Shown piece by piece: positions 50,139 through 57,979 of a DNA stretch of 64,000 nt. This stretch comes from a virus. The notes under the pieces are model-generated. The model was not told the DNA's origin, ran no database searches, and saw only the letters and a list, made by a program, of their open reading frames with translations. How positions within the stretch are numbered: the first letter of the stretch is position 1; each line of letters begins with the position of its first letter. The stretch is from positions 19,008 through 83,007 of the IMG/VR virus record IMGVR_UViG_3300009702_000021; one strand, given 5' to 3'. A program made the position numbers and the translations under genes.

Positions 50139-50452
50139 TTGTGTCAGCAGAGCAGGCCACGGCAGAGAAGGGCTATCCCCACCCGGGGAATCAGATCACG
50201 TTGCCGGACGGCGGAGGGGTGATCACCCTCCAGTACGGCCACCCCGGAGAGGTCGGCCGAAACGGCTGCTTCCCGACGGACGTGATCCAGGGGCTGATCG
50301 ACAACATCAGCGTCTACCAGGACCGCGGCCACCCGATGGCTACGAGAGAGACCGCCCTGGCGATCACCAGGCTCCAGGAGGCCAAGCACTGGATCGAACA
50401 CCGCAAGAACGAACGTAGGGATCGTGGCGTTCACCAGACGGATAAGCCGTGA
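50135..50452 (+). CDS. Hypothetical protein resembling Acb2/DUF-type small phage proteins
   Basis: 105 residues, GTG start. C-terminal helix pair with ITRLQEAKHWIEHRKNERR, preceded by NCFPTDVIQ-like strands (here GCFPTDVIQGLIDNISVYQ). The helical tail recalls small phage proteins that bind cyclic nucleotides, but that is a resemblance in one segment only. Confidence 0.45.
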   Translation: MIVSAEQATAEKGYPHPGNQITLPDGGGVITLQYGHPGEVGRNGCFPTDVIQGLIDNISVYQDRGHPMATRETALAITRLQEAKHWIEHRKNERRDRGVHQTDKP

Positions 50453-50679
50453 AGATCCTACTGAGCGAGGCCAAGCCGGGGCACTGGGAGATCGAGGTAG
50501 CGCCGACCCGGGATGATGAGGAGACGCCGTCGATCGCTCAGATCGTGCAGGTACTCAACACCGTCCAAGGGGAGCTGATCAGCCAGCTCGTGAGGAAGAA
50601 GAAGGAGAAGGCTGGGTCGCTGATCCAGATGCCTACCCTGGGACAGATTGACTCAGCCCAGCGCGGTAAGACCGAGTGA
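50449..50679 (+). CDS. Small hypothetical protein
   Basis: 76 residues, GTG start coupled by four bases. Strand-rich start (KILLSEAKPGHWEIEVAP) then helices. Unknown. Confidence 0.5.
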   Translation: MKILLSEAKPGHWEIEVAPTRDDEETPSIAQIVQVLNTVQGELISQLVRKKKEKAGSLIQMPTLGQIDSAQRGKTE

Positions 50680-50709
50680 GGAAGGCGCTGGTGACAAGGT
50701 GAGTGACAC

Positions 50710-51150
50710 ATGAGCGGACTTCATGCAGACCCTCCGGACTGCCGCGCCTGTGGACTCTGCTGCATCGCCTCGTCGGAGCAGGATGCATGGGCTGACGTGG
50801 AGCCCGAGGACATTCGCCGGCTCAATCAGCGCTGGGTCTCCAAGAACGTATTGTTCAGCCGGCCCATTGACTTCTTGTCTGCGTTGATCGACGGAGGGGA
50901 GCCGGTGTTCGGCGCGATCCGCACTCAGGCTCGCAAGGTCAAGCGCGGGCCACTGAAGGGCTACTCGATCTGTGGGTGCGTGGCGTTGCGCGGGTCACCG
51001 CTCGGGCAGGTTAGCTGCACGATCTACACCCGACGTCCCAGCGTCTGCAAGGACGCGCTGAGCCCCGGTGACCGGGAGTGTCTCAGCCTGCGCGAGCTGA
51101 CCCGGGCCAAGATAGAGGCCGAGGCCGATCTGAAGGTCCTGGAGAGATGA
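50710..51150 (+). CDS. YkgJ-like zinc/iron-cluster protein
   Basis: 146 residues. CRACGLCCIASSEQDAWADVEPEDI is the CxxCxxCC signature of the YkgJ/FliB-like family; later CGCVALRGSPLGQVSCTIY and RPSVCKDAL provide the remaining Cys ligands. Family members bind a metal cluster; their reaction is poorly known. Stop overlaps the UDG start. Confidence 0.75.
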   Translation: MSGLHADPPDCRACGLCCIASSEQDAWADVEPEDIRRLNQRWVSKNVLFSRPIDFLSALIDGGEPVFGAIRTQARKVKRGPLKGYSICGCVALRGSPLGQVSCTIYTRRPSVCKDALSPGDRECLSLRELTRAKIEAEADLKVLER

Positions 51151-51827
51151 GATTCATCACGGATCAGGATTTCAGGGAGTACCTCGTCGACGGCATGGCC
51201 CGGACCTACCGGGACTGCCAGGCCTGTCCCCTGTCCCGTCACAGGACCAACGTCGTGCTCGGTGACGGTCCGCTCGAGCCGCTCCTGGCGATCATCGGGG
51301 AGGCACCACGGGACGGGGCCGATGACTACGGCGTACCGTTCCATGAGTCTGATGAGCCGAGCCGACTACTCCGCCGGGCCCTGGAGAAGGTCGAGATCGA
51401 CGTTGAGCGGGACGCCTGGATGACCTACGTGGTGTCCTGCCAGCCACGCGATGACCGGAAGGCGCGGCCTGAAGAACGACGCGCCTGTACGGAGCGCCTA
51501 CACGCTGAGATGCGGATCGTGAAGCCCTACGTGATCCTCTGCCTAGGCAAGGCAGCGCTGCACCACGTCTGCCTCAACATCCACCGGTCTGACTCTCTCG
51601 GAAAGCACCGCGGCCTGGTCAAGAAGCAGCACTGGCCCTACGCGTCGTTCGGAGGTTGCGGTACCGCAAACCTCAAATCCGTCTTCGCCACCTACGACCC
51701 GGCCTACCTGATCAGGATGCAGGGCAGCGCAGATCAGCGAAGGATATCTCACCGGTTCGGACAGGACCTTCGCAACGTGAAGCGCGTCTTGGACAAGGTC
51801 GCCAAGAAGGTCAGAAAGACAGGATGA
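51147..51827 (+). CDS. Uracil-DNA glycosylase, family 4/5 type
   Basis: 226 residues. CQACPLSRHRTNVVLGDG and VVSCQPRDDRKARPEERRACTERL hold the four cysteines of the [4Fe-4S] cluster; LAIIGEAPRDGADDYGVPFH is motif A; the late region AYLIRMQG replaces the usual HPS-type loop. It removes uracil or other deaminated bases from DNA. A perfect palindrome is read as CGTAN. Confidence 0.82.
   Translation: MRFITDQDFREYLVDGMARTYRDCQACPLSRHRTNVVLGDGPLEPLLAIIGEAPRDGADDYGVPFHESDEPSRLLRRALEKVEIDVERDAWMTYVVSCQPRDDRKARPEERRACTERLHAEMRIVKPYVILCLGKAALHHVCLNIHRSDSLGKHRGLVKKQHWPYASFGGCGTANLKSVFATYDPAYLIRMQGSADQRRISHRFGQDLRNVKRVLDKVAKKVRKTG
51656..51669. repeat. TTGCGGTACCGCAA palindrome, perfect copy
   Basis: Inside the glycosylase gene, read as CGTAN, with near-symmetric flanks (GGAGG/ACCTC). 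Confidence 0.97.
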
Positions 51828-52213
51828 GCCAGCACACAACGCAACATGAACTTGATGTCGAGGGGTCGAAGTTCGCCGTCCTCCGCCGGAAGACAGTTTA
51901 CGAGGACGGTCAGTTCATCATCGACTACAGCATGGACAACGGCACCTCGTGGGTGAGCACGATGGCCGACGCCTACAACGTAGCCAAGAGAACAGGGAGC
52001 CTGACGGAGATCAGCAGGCCGATCACCGAGGGAGGTGAGTTCGAGGCCTTCCTGCTTGCCCTGGTCGAACAGCTCGGTGAGCTGAAGCCTGGTGAGCGCC
52101 TGATCCTCGCCCGCACAGATACACAGGTCGTGACCCTAAAGGAAAGTGCCGTGTTGGCTGTCCGGGCCTCGGCTATCGCAGATGTTGATTTGAAGATGAC
52201 GGAGGGCATGTGA
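51824..52213 (+). CDS. Hypothetical protein
   Basis: 129 residues, ATGA overlap with the glycosylase gene. Beta-rich N-terminus (FAVLRRKTVYEDGQFIIDY), then helices and strands. Unknown. Confidence 0.5.
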   Translation: MSQHTTQHELDVEGSKFAVLRRKTVYEDGQFIIDYSMDNGTSWVSTMADAYNVAKRTGSLTEISRPITEGGEFEAFLLALVEQLGELKPGERLILARTDTQVVTLKESAVLAVRASAIADVDLKMTEGM

Positions 52214-52536
52214 GCCAGGAGAGGTTGGTCGAGGTCTACTGCCAGACCGAGGACCGGGTAGCCGGGACGTTTCGCACAGTAGGCAAGTTGAACGCTGCCT
52301 CGATGAGGAACGTCGAGACCCGGGACGCAGCCAGGTGGCCGGTCCAGATCCAGGACGGTGTTCAGCTGCTCTGCCTGGGGTGTAGCTCACCGTTGTACTT
52401 CCGTGACGGTGAGGGTGGCATGATCGCCGCCGTGCCCGGCATGGCTGAGGTCTGTGAGGACACGGCTGAGGTCAAGGCCAGAGAGGCCCGCGCTGACGAG
52501 GCGTTGAGGGCCGAAGCGAAGAAGAAGGAAGGTTAA
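52210..52536 (+). CDS. Hypothetical protein
   Basis: 108 residues, GTG start coupled to the previous gene. One C-xx-C-like pair (LLCLGCSSPLYF) suggests a small zinc site. Acidic helical tail. Unknown. Confidence 0.5.
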   Translation: MSQERLVEVYCQTEDRVAGTFRTVGKLNAASMRNVETRDAARWPVQIQDGVQLLCLGCSSPLYFRDGEGGMIAAVPGMAEVCEDTAEVKAREARADEALRAEAKKKEG

Positions 52537-53238
52537 ATGGCCCACAAGAAGGGCTGGGGAGACGAGAAGGTGGGACGGAAGCCCAAGGTCGATGACGAGA
52601 TTGAGCTGGACCTCGACGACGCGGATGACGACGAGATGTCGGCGCTGCTGGACGAGATCGAGATGGACCTCGGCAACAGTGAGGAGGACGGTGACGATAC
52701 GCCTCAGAAGCCGAAGAAGGCGGCCAAGGCCACCAAGAAGTCGAAGCGCCGGTCCAAGAAACCAGCGCCCGAAGATGAGGACAGCGGAGGCACGAAGGTC
52801 GCCAAGAAGAAGGCCAAGAAGGCGACTAAGAAGCGCGCAGTAAAGAAGGCCGCTAAGAAGGCGACATCAGAGGCCGACATTGAGGACCTCCTGGACGAAC
52901 TGCCTGACGGCGACGAGCCCAAGAAACCAGGGGCTAAGAGGGGTGATGTCGCCGCCGTAAGTGAGTGCCCTGTCTGCCGGTCCATCGATGACTGTGCCTG
53001 CAATGAGGACGACCGCGCGTTCACCCGCCGGACCCGGTTCGAGTCGGACGTCGAGACCGTCTCGCGCTGCCCGCGCTGCGGCCTCCCACTGTCAGTGCTC
53101 TACGTCCCTCGGGCCGGGACGTCAGCGCCCTATGACCTGAGCCACGCGGCAGCTATCTATGCGTGCGTCGTTCACGGTGGAGCCGGGATCGCCACCGTAG
53201 CCGCTATCCAGTCTTCCGGCATCGAGCAGGAGGACTAG
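52537..53238 (+). CDS. Lys-rich protein with C-terminal zinc fingers
   Basis: 233 residues. Acidic start (DDEIELDLDDADDDEM), a long Lys/Ala/Thr-rich, histone-like tract (~60-115), an acidic patch, then CPVCRSIDDCAC and CPRCGLPLSVLY zinc fingers. Resembles phage DNA-compacting or nucleic-acid-binding proteins. Function is inferred from composition. Confidence 0.55.
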   Translation: MAHKKGWGDEKVGRKPKVDDEIELDLDDADDDEMSALLDEIEMDLGNSEEDGDDTPQKPKKAAKATKKSKRRSKKPAPEDEDSGGTKVAKKKAKKATKKRAVKKAAKKATSEADIEDLLDELPDGDEPKKPGAKRGDVAAVSECPVCRSIDDCACNEDDRAFTRRTRFESDVETVSRCPRCGLPLSVLYVPRAGTSAPYDLSHAAAIYACVVHGGAGIATVAAIQSSGIEQED

Positions 53239-53240
53239 AC

Positions 53241-53381
53241 GTGCTTGGGCGGCCGTGCCCCCATCCGGTGGACCCGATCCCCGGCAGGCGGGCACTGGCC
53301 GCCCATGCTCTAGGACTATCACTAGTCACCGACAATGTCACAGCAAAGGAGAGCAGATGCCACAAGCCGAGCAGCAGGTAA
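53241..53381 (+). CDS. Small ORF, uncertain
   Basis: 46 residues from GTG without a good ribosome site; overlaps the next gene by 25 bases. HALGLSLVTDNVTAKESR is protein-like, but this may be chance. Confidence 0.3.
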   Translation: MLGRPCPHPVDPIPGRRALAAHALGLSLVTDNVTAKESRCHKPSSR

Positions 53382-53638
53382 CCGTTACGGTCATCGTCCT
53401 GGTCGAGGGACAGGAAGCCATGAGGGGGCAGGCGACGATCCCGCCCTACAAGCGTGCGTCTATCGAGGACCATATCGTGCAGGGCACGGTCCGCAGCGCC
53501 GCCTTGAGGGCGCTGTCGACGACACCGCTGTTGAACACCCACCAGGTCTGGGACAGGCTCCACTCAGTCTGGCAGGTCGGCGAGGAGCGCCGGCAGATCG
53601 CTGAGCTGGAGGCCTCCGGCGCGGACATCGAGGACTAG
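53357..53638 (+). CDS. Small hypothetical protein
   Basis: 93 residues, ATG behind AAAGGAGAGC. Strand TVTVIVLVEGQEAMRGQATI then a helical C-terminus. Unknown. Confidence 0.55.
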   Translation: MPQAEQQVTVTVIVLVEGQEAMRGQATIPPYKRASIEDHIVQGTVRSAALRALSTTPLLNTHQVWDRLHSVWQVGEERRQIAELEASGADIED

Positions 53639-53640
53639 CC

Positions 53641-53883
53641 ATGATCGACGTCAAGACCGAGACCAAGCCAGAGACTAGCCACGGATCCGGGTCACCGATC
53701 GTGTCCCCGCGCCATATCGTGGAGAACGTGGGATTCGGTCGGGACCCTGACGACCCACAGGCTCCGTTCAGGGCGGCAGACACGACGCTCTGCGGGGAGC
53801 CCTGGGACCGGTTGAACGTCAAGCACAATGGTGCGATCTGCCAGAAGTGCGTGGACGAACAACGACGGAGAGCAAGCCGATGA
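53641..53883 (+). CDS. Small protein with Cys motif
   Basis: 80 residues. TTLCGEPWDRLNVKHNGAICQKCVDEQ contains three Cys and one His, a plausible zinc site. Overlaps the UDG-like gene by four bases. Unknown. Confidence 0.55.
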   Translation: MIDVKTETKPETSHGSGSPIVSPRHIVENVGFGRDPDDPQAPFRAADTTLCGEPWDRLNVKHNGAICQKCVDEQRRRASR

Positions 53884-54569
53884 GCGATGACTACAAGCAA
53901 CAGGTCGAGCTGATCAAGAAGCAGTGCAAGGTGGCGGGTCGGAAGCGCAAGAGCAAGCCGAACGTCCTGGTCTTCCGATCCTCCGGGACCGGCAGGGTCG
54001 GAGACCTGGTGACATTCGGTCCGCCCTGCGCACACGACCTGCGCTGGTCCTGTCTGCTCCTCGGGGAGGCACCGAATCGTTGGCAGGGGGAGGATCCGAT
54101 CCAGCGCGGCCGGCACACGCTCTATCGCGAGGACCTGGCCGAGCTATGCGGGCTCACGATGCCAGCGTTCTACCGCTGTTTCGTCCGAGCGAATCTCCTG
54201 AGCCGCTGGCCCGGTCGCTCCGGCCGGGGCTCAGCCTTCCCGCCCGCAGAGGCTCGTAGACGAGCCGAGAGCGTCGCACAGCACCTCGGGTCCTTCCGCA
54301 GCGTGGTCCTGGTCGGGAGACGAGTGGCGCGAGCCTTTGGGCGCTACAAGCAGGACTGGTACGCCTGGTACGACGACGGACCCCGGGTAGCGGTCGTCCC
54401 GCACCCGAGCCGGGTCAACCGCTACTGGAACGACCCGGCCAACGTCCGCGCCGCCGAGGCGTTCTTCCGACTCCTGGCCGAGGGTATCCTCGAGCCGCTC
54501 CGGGCTGAGAGTTTGCGGCGCCGCAATTTGATCGCCGCGGGGCGTGACCCCGACAAGGAGACGCGGTGA
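53880..54569 (+). CDS. Uracil-DNA-glycosylase superfamily protein
   Basis: 229 residues. SCLLLGEAPNRWQGEDPI resembles motif A of the UDG fold (GEAPN), SVVLVGRRVARAFG the central strand, and VAVVPHPSRVNRYWNDP the HPS motif B. This is closer to MUG/SMUG-like members than the protein at 51147. It may act on a modified base. A symmetric palindrome variant is read as LRRRN. Confidence 0.7.
   Translation: MSDDYKQQVELIKKQCKVAGRKRKSKPNVLVFRSSGTGRVGDLVTFGPPCAHDLRWSCLLLGEAPNRWQGEDPIQRGRHTLYREDLAELCGLTMPAFYRCFVRANLLSRWPGRSGRGSAFPPAEARRRAESVAQHLGSFRSVVLVGRRVARAFGRYKQDWYAWYDDGPRVAVVPHPSRVNRYWNDPANVRAAEAFFRLLAEGILEPLRAESLRRRNLIAAGRDPDKETR
54513..54526. repeat. Palindrome variant TTGCGGCGCCGCAA
   Basis: Same GC centre as the copy at 12488; dyad symmetry kept. 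Coding, read as LRRRN. Confidence 0.8.
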
Positions 54570-55084
54570 AGGCCGTTCTCATGGTCGCAGCCAAGGACCT
54601 GCGTGCCGGCGACTGGATCTGGCAAGCCGCACTCTCGCACCAGTCGATGAGTGGATACCGCCGGGTCACGTCGCTGCGGGTCATCGGCGACAACATCCAC
54701 GTAGACCTAGCGACCGGGTGGAGTACTGCCTACCACCCCAGAGAGAGCGTGGCCATTGAACGAGACATAAGGGGAGACACCGTGAAGGTTGAGCACCGTG
54801 AGACCAAGTGGGGGCGGATGTTCCGCCTCGGTGAGGCCGAGGTCATGCACTTCGACAAGCCCGGAAAGTTCCACGCCCACCAGGACCAGACTGAGATCGT
54901 GTATTGCGTCGCCGGGATGGGAGACGTGGTCGAGCAAGACGGGCCCGACGATGAGGTCAGAAAGCCCTGCACCCCAGGGTGCGTGATCGAGGTCGGGTAT
55001 GCCGTTCCTCACCGGATGGAGCCTGACCCGCTCGGGCCTGGGCTGACGTGCCTAATCACCTATCAACCGAAGGAGACGACATGA
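54566..55084 (+). CDS. Cupin-domain protein
   Basis: 172 residues, GTG start. ~1-75 is a small beta domain (AKDLRAGDWIWQAALS); ~85-170 looks like a cupin barrel: GKFHAHQDQTEIVYCVAGMGDVV and VGYAVPHRMEPDP give the two metal-binding His motifs. Cupins include oxygenases, isomerases and sensors; no substrate can be named. Confidence 0.6.
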   Translation: MKAVLMVAAKDLRAGDWIWQAALSHQSMSGYRRVTSLRVIGDNIHVDLATGWSTAYHPRESVAIERDIRGDTVKVEHRETKWGRMFRLGEAEVMHFDKPGKFHAHQDQTEIVYCVAGMGDVVEQDGPDDEVRKPCTPGCVIEVGYAVPHRMEPDPLGPGLTCLITYQPKETT

Positions 55085-55114
55085 GGCTACTGTGTTGATG
55101 AGGCTACTGTGTTG
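55081..55114 (+). repeat. 17-bp tandem duplication creating a five-codon minicistron
   Basis: ATGAGGCTACTGTGTTG occurs twice in direct succession (55081 and 55098). The first copy has the AAGGAG site and reads MRLLC then TGA; that stop overlaps the second ATG (TGATG), which opens the real gene. Confidence 0.85.
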
Positions 55115-55373
55115 GATGATCGCCCTCTTCACGGGTGGATTCCGGGGCCACCGCTGGCGGATGGTGCGGATCAATCCGGCTAAGCACGTCTCCATCATGC
55201 ACCTCCACACCATGGCCGGCCTCGACGCTGACTGCGTCCGCTGCGGAGCAGAATGGCGGGACGCCCAGCCGGCCGTTTCCCCGTGGTCCAGGGTCGAGGA
55301 CGTCGAGGGCGTGTTCTACGTCTATCCCTGGGACAGGCCGACGCACGAAACAGTCAACAAGGAGACGACGTGA
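55098..55373 (+). CDS. Small protein with hydrophobic N-terminus
   Basis: 91 residues. MRLLCWMIALFTGG could be a signal anchor; then HTMAGLDADCVRCGAEW. Probably translated by re-initiation after the minicistron. Unknown. Confidence 0.5.
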   Translation: MRLLCWMIALFTGGFRGHRWRMVRINPAKHVSIMHLHTMAGLDADCVRCGAEWRDAQPAVSPWSRVEDVEGVFYVYPWDRPTHETVNKETT

Positions 55374-55744
55374 GCAAGGACAACGAGATCAAGGTCAGCG
55401 GGGTCACGAAGCTGCCGGACGGGAGCGGGTTCGCCACTGCGAGCACTCCTCTCTCGAAGGACCACTGGCTGTATGCCGAACCCTCGAGCGGCTATGAAGC
55501 TCCACCGATGCCACTGCGGATGGGGAAGGGCTCACCCAAGCGGCGCGAGATGACTGAGATGCTCAGGGCCGCCGGTCGATACGCGATCCGGGCCGCGACG
55601 ATGAACGGACAGGACGAGGACTTCGACCCAGACGCGATGATCCAGAACCTCGTCGTCGGGATGTTCGGCTACCACACCGACGACGGACTCTCAGGCGACG
55701 ACTGGGCCAACCCCGACCCGATCCCGCAGCGCGCCGACGCATGA
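55370..55744 (+). CDS. Hypothetical protein
   Basis: 124 residues, GTG start with GGAGACGAC upstream. Helical centre (REMTEMLRAAGRYAIRAATM), acidic end. Overlaps the methyltransferase start by four bases. Confidence 0.5.
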   Translation: MSKDNEIKVSGVTKLPDGSGFATASTPLSKDHWLYAEPSSGYEAPPMPLRMGKGSPKRREMTEMLRAAGRYAIRAATMNGQDEDFDPDAMIQNLVVGMFGYHTDDGLSGDDWANPDPIPQRADA

Positions 55745-56601
55745 GGTCCCGCCGCGGAGGGCGCACGCTCGATTTGGTCCAGGCCGACATCCTGTCCTAC
55801 CGACCGGAGCCGGAGTCGGTCGACGTGATCATGACCTCGCCGCCCTACAAGGACGAGGACGGCTGGACGCGCGAGCTGATGTACGCCCTGGGGAAGGTGG
55901 CCCGGGAGGCCCTCCGGCCCGGAGGCCGCCTATTCGTCAACCTGGGGCAGCTGCGCGGCAACTATGACCGCCCGATGAGGTCCTGGGGTGCGATCAGGAC
56001 CTCGGGGCTCAAGCCCGGCCAGACGATCGCATGGGTCAAGAGCGCCGTCGTGCCGTCCTGGCGAGAGGCCGTCCTGGAGGCCCTCCGGGACCCGGACTGC
56101 ACGCCAGAGATGGTGAGGAAGATCCTCGAGGCGCCGGGACGGCCGACGCAGCGCGGGCACTACACGCCGATCACGCTCAAGAGCCCGACGCTCAACTACG
56201 GCTGGGAGTTCGTGTTCACGTTCTGGAAGCCACCGGAACGCGCGATGGACCGGCTCTCGATCGGCGTCCCTCACACCGACCCGAGCAACCGGGACCGCGG
56301 GACGCGGGGTAAGCACGGAGGGCTGCACTGCGCCGGAGACGTCTGGGTAATTCCCTATCGGACTACTGGCGCGAAGACCAAGAAGACGACCGCTGGGCTC
56401 CAGGGCGCCTACTCGTTCCCGGACGAGTTAGCCCGCCGGGCGATCAAGCTATGTGGCCTCGAGCCGGGCAGTACGGTGATGGACCCGTTCTGCGGAGGAG
56501 GCACGGTGCTCCGGGTAGCCCGAGAGCTAGGACACGACGCGGTAGGGATCGACCTGAACCGCGAGGCGCTGAAGGTCGCCTGGAAGACGTGGGCCGGTTA
56601 G
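55741..56601 (+). CDS. DNA methyltransferase (N4-cytosine or N6-adenine, beta-class order)
   Basis: 286 residues. DLVQADILSY, then VIMTSPPYKDEDGW (motif IV, ~29-42), and near the end SFPDELARRAIKLCGLEPG and VMDPFCGGGTVLRVARELG (motif I). The order IV then I fits beta-class enzymes. It could protect phage DNA or mark a regulatory site; the target is unknown and the palindrome TTGCGGTACCGCAA is one untested candidate. Confidence 0.82.
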   Translation: MRSRRGGRTLDLVQADILSYRPEPESVDVIMTSPPYKDEDGWTRELMYALGKVAREALRPGGRLFVNLGQLRGNYDRPMRSWGAIRTSGLKPGQTIAWVKSAVVPSWREAVLEALRDPDCTPEMVRKILEAPGRPTQRGHYTPITLKSPTLNYGWEFVFTFWKPPERAMDRLSIGVPHTDPSNRDRGTRGKHGGLHCAGDVWVIPYRTTGAKTKKTTAGLQGAYSFPDELARRAIKLCGLEPGSTVMDPFCGGGTVLRVARELGHDAVGIDLNREALKVAWKTWAG

Positions 56602-56882
56602 CCGATCAGGTCTGGTGCGTAGGCCTCGAGGTGCTGGCGGTGGACGCCGGTCCGGCCGTCGACGGCATTTTCGACCGTGACCCCGAGGTCGGTCAGCCAG
56701 CGCCGGTCGGTGAGCGGGAGGTCCTCCCAGATTGGTGCCAGGTCCCCGCGGTAGAAGGAGCGGACGATAGCCCCAGCGCGGTAGTCGTCGACCTGGACGA
56801 CACGCTCGTGATCCTCGATCGAACTACCGGGACCGGGAGTGAAGGCGAACAGGGTCAGGGGGACGGTGGTCGTTGTGGTCAT
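56598..56882 (-). CDS. Lone minus-strand small gene
   Basis: 94 residues, the only convincing gene on the minus strand. Convergent with the methyltransferase (overlap four bases) and divergent from the gene at 56970. Sequence (VQVDDYRAGAIVRSFYRGDL, LPLTDRRWLTDLG) is protein-like with a Thr-rich N-terminus. No family recognised; a regulator is possible. Confidence 0.6.
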   Translation of the reverse strand: MTTTTTVPLTLFAFTPGPGSSIEDHERVVQVDDYRAGAIVRSFYRGDLAPIWEDLPLTDRRWLTDLGVTVENAVDGRTGVHRQHLEAYAPDLIG

Positions 56883-56969
56883 GTTAGGAACCTACTAGAT
56901 ACTGCGCTCTCAGTTCAACCGTTTAATGGATTAGGCGGAAGATGCCTAGGATACGAGAGTCTCGGTCAG
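56883..56969. promoter_or_regulatory. Divergent intergenic region
   Basis: 87 bases between opposite gene starts, AT-richer than its surroundings. On the minus strand TATCTA and on the plus strand TAGGAT could be -10 boxes with weak -35 elements; neither fits the TAGACA design. An operator here would control both directions. Confidence 0.4.
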
Positions 56970-57515
56970 ATGCAGAAGAAGCGAGTGAAGAAGCGGGTGA
57001 AGTCGAAGAAGGTACGGAAGGCCCTCGGAGCCGGGTTGTCAGCAATTGCTGGTCTGGATGATGACCCGGATCCGCCTGAGACCCAGAAGGCCACGCCGAA
57101 GCGTCATGAGACTCAGAAGGCTACACCGAAGCGTCGCGTAAAGCGCCGGTCGAAGGCTCCTCCCAAGCCGTTCTTCGCTACCTGCGGAGTTTGCGGTACC
57201 GCAAACGTCGAGATCGCCTACACCGAGGCTGACGTCAACTGGGAGATCGCAGGACACCAGGACCACTACGAACGGCAGGTTGGCTCCTGCTGCTCCGGCT
57301 ACGTGATCGGTCGTGACCTACTCACTGCCGCCGTCCTCCGGGAGGTCTCGAGCCGCCTCAGGGGAGTCGACAGGACACATCACAAGCTTGAGAAGCTGCG
57401 CGAGGCTGTAGGTCCCGAGCTGGGTTTAACCCCCGGGGACCCCGGGGAGGCCCAGCTGATCCGATGGGCCGAGAAGGTCGGCGTTGAGTCGGAGTGGCTG
57501 GAAGCCTATACATGA
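56970..57515 (+). CDS. Basic protein with repeat and zinc-like motif
   Basis: 181 residues. A Lys/Arg-rich N-terminus, a 30-bp duplication (ETQKATPKR twice), then FFATCGVCGTANVEIAY and GSCCSGYVIG with four Cys, and a helical end. Likely DNA-binding. Carries a palindrome as CGTAN. Confidence 0.5.
   Translation: MQKKRVKKRVKSKKVRKALGAGLSAIAGLDDDPDPPETQKATPKRHETQKATPKRRVKRRSKAPPKPFFATCGVCGTANVEIAYTEADVNWEIAGHQDHYERQVGSCCSGYVIGRDLLTAAVLREVSSRLRGVDRTHHKLEKLREAVGPELGLTPGDPGEAQLIRWAEKVGVESEWLEAYT
57191..57204. repeat. TTGCGGTACCGCAA palindrome, perfect copy
   Basis: Coding (CGTAN); extends to 18 bp (GTTT...AAAC). Confidence 0.97.
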
Positions 57516-57979
57516 GGAACGACGGTATCAGGAGATGTAGGCACGGGTTCCCTGTCACGACTATCCAGGACCGGGGCTGGATAGTCCCACAGGCTCCGTC
57601 GGAGTGTTCCGTCTGCATCCAGGAAGGGTGGTCTGGACCAGCATACCGACCCGGGAAGCCAGGTGAGGCGCCTAACCCGAAGATACCGCCTCCCGTGGTC
57701 ATGGACACCTGCCGGGTGACTAAGGGCTGCATCATCGTCATAGAGCAGGGCAAGCCCCATAGCGCTCCGTGCCTGGTCGATGATGACCCGGGCACGGAGC
57801 CCGATCACGGGTTCTATTCCCTATGCTTCACGGCGACTGGAAAGATGCACGCTATCGGGTCCTACAGCCCGAACTGGTCGGTAGCACTATGTGGGCAGAA
57901 GGGAACCCACTGGGGGATCTCGAAGGAACCCGGACACATCAACTGTAAGACCTGTAAGAAGCTGAGTGGACTCCAATGA
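57512..57979 (+). CDS. Hypothetical protein with several Cys/His motifs
   Basis: 155 residues, ATGA-type overlap on both sides. CRHGFPVTTIQ, ECSVCIQEGW, and HINCKTCKKL suggest two or three zinc sites. Central beta part. No family recognised. Confidence 0.5.
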   Translation: MRNDGIRRCRHGFPVTTIQDRGWIVPQAPSECSVCIQEGWSGPAYRPGKPGEAPNPKIPPPVVMDTCRVTKGCIIVIEQGKPHSAPCLVDDDPGTEPDHGFYSLCFTATGKMHAIGSYSPNWSVALCGQKGTHWGISKEPGHINCKTCKKLSGLQ

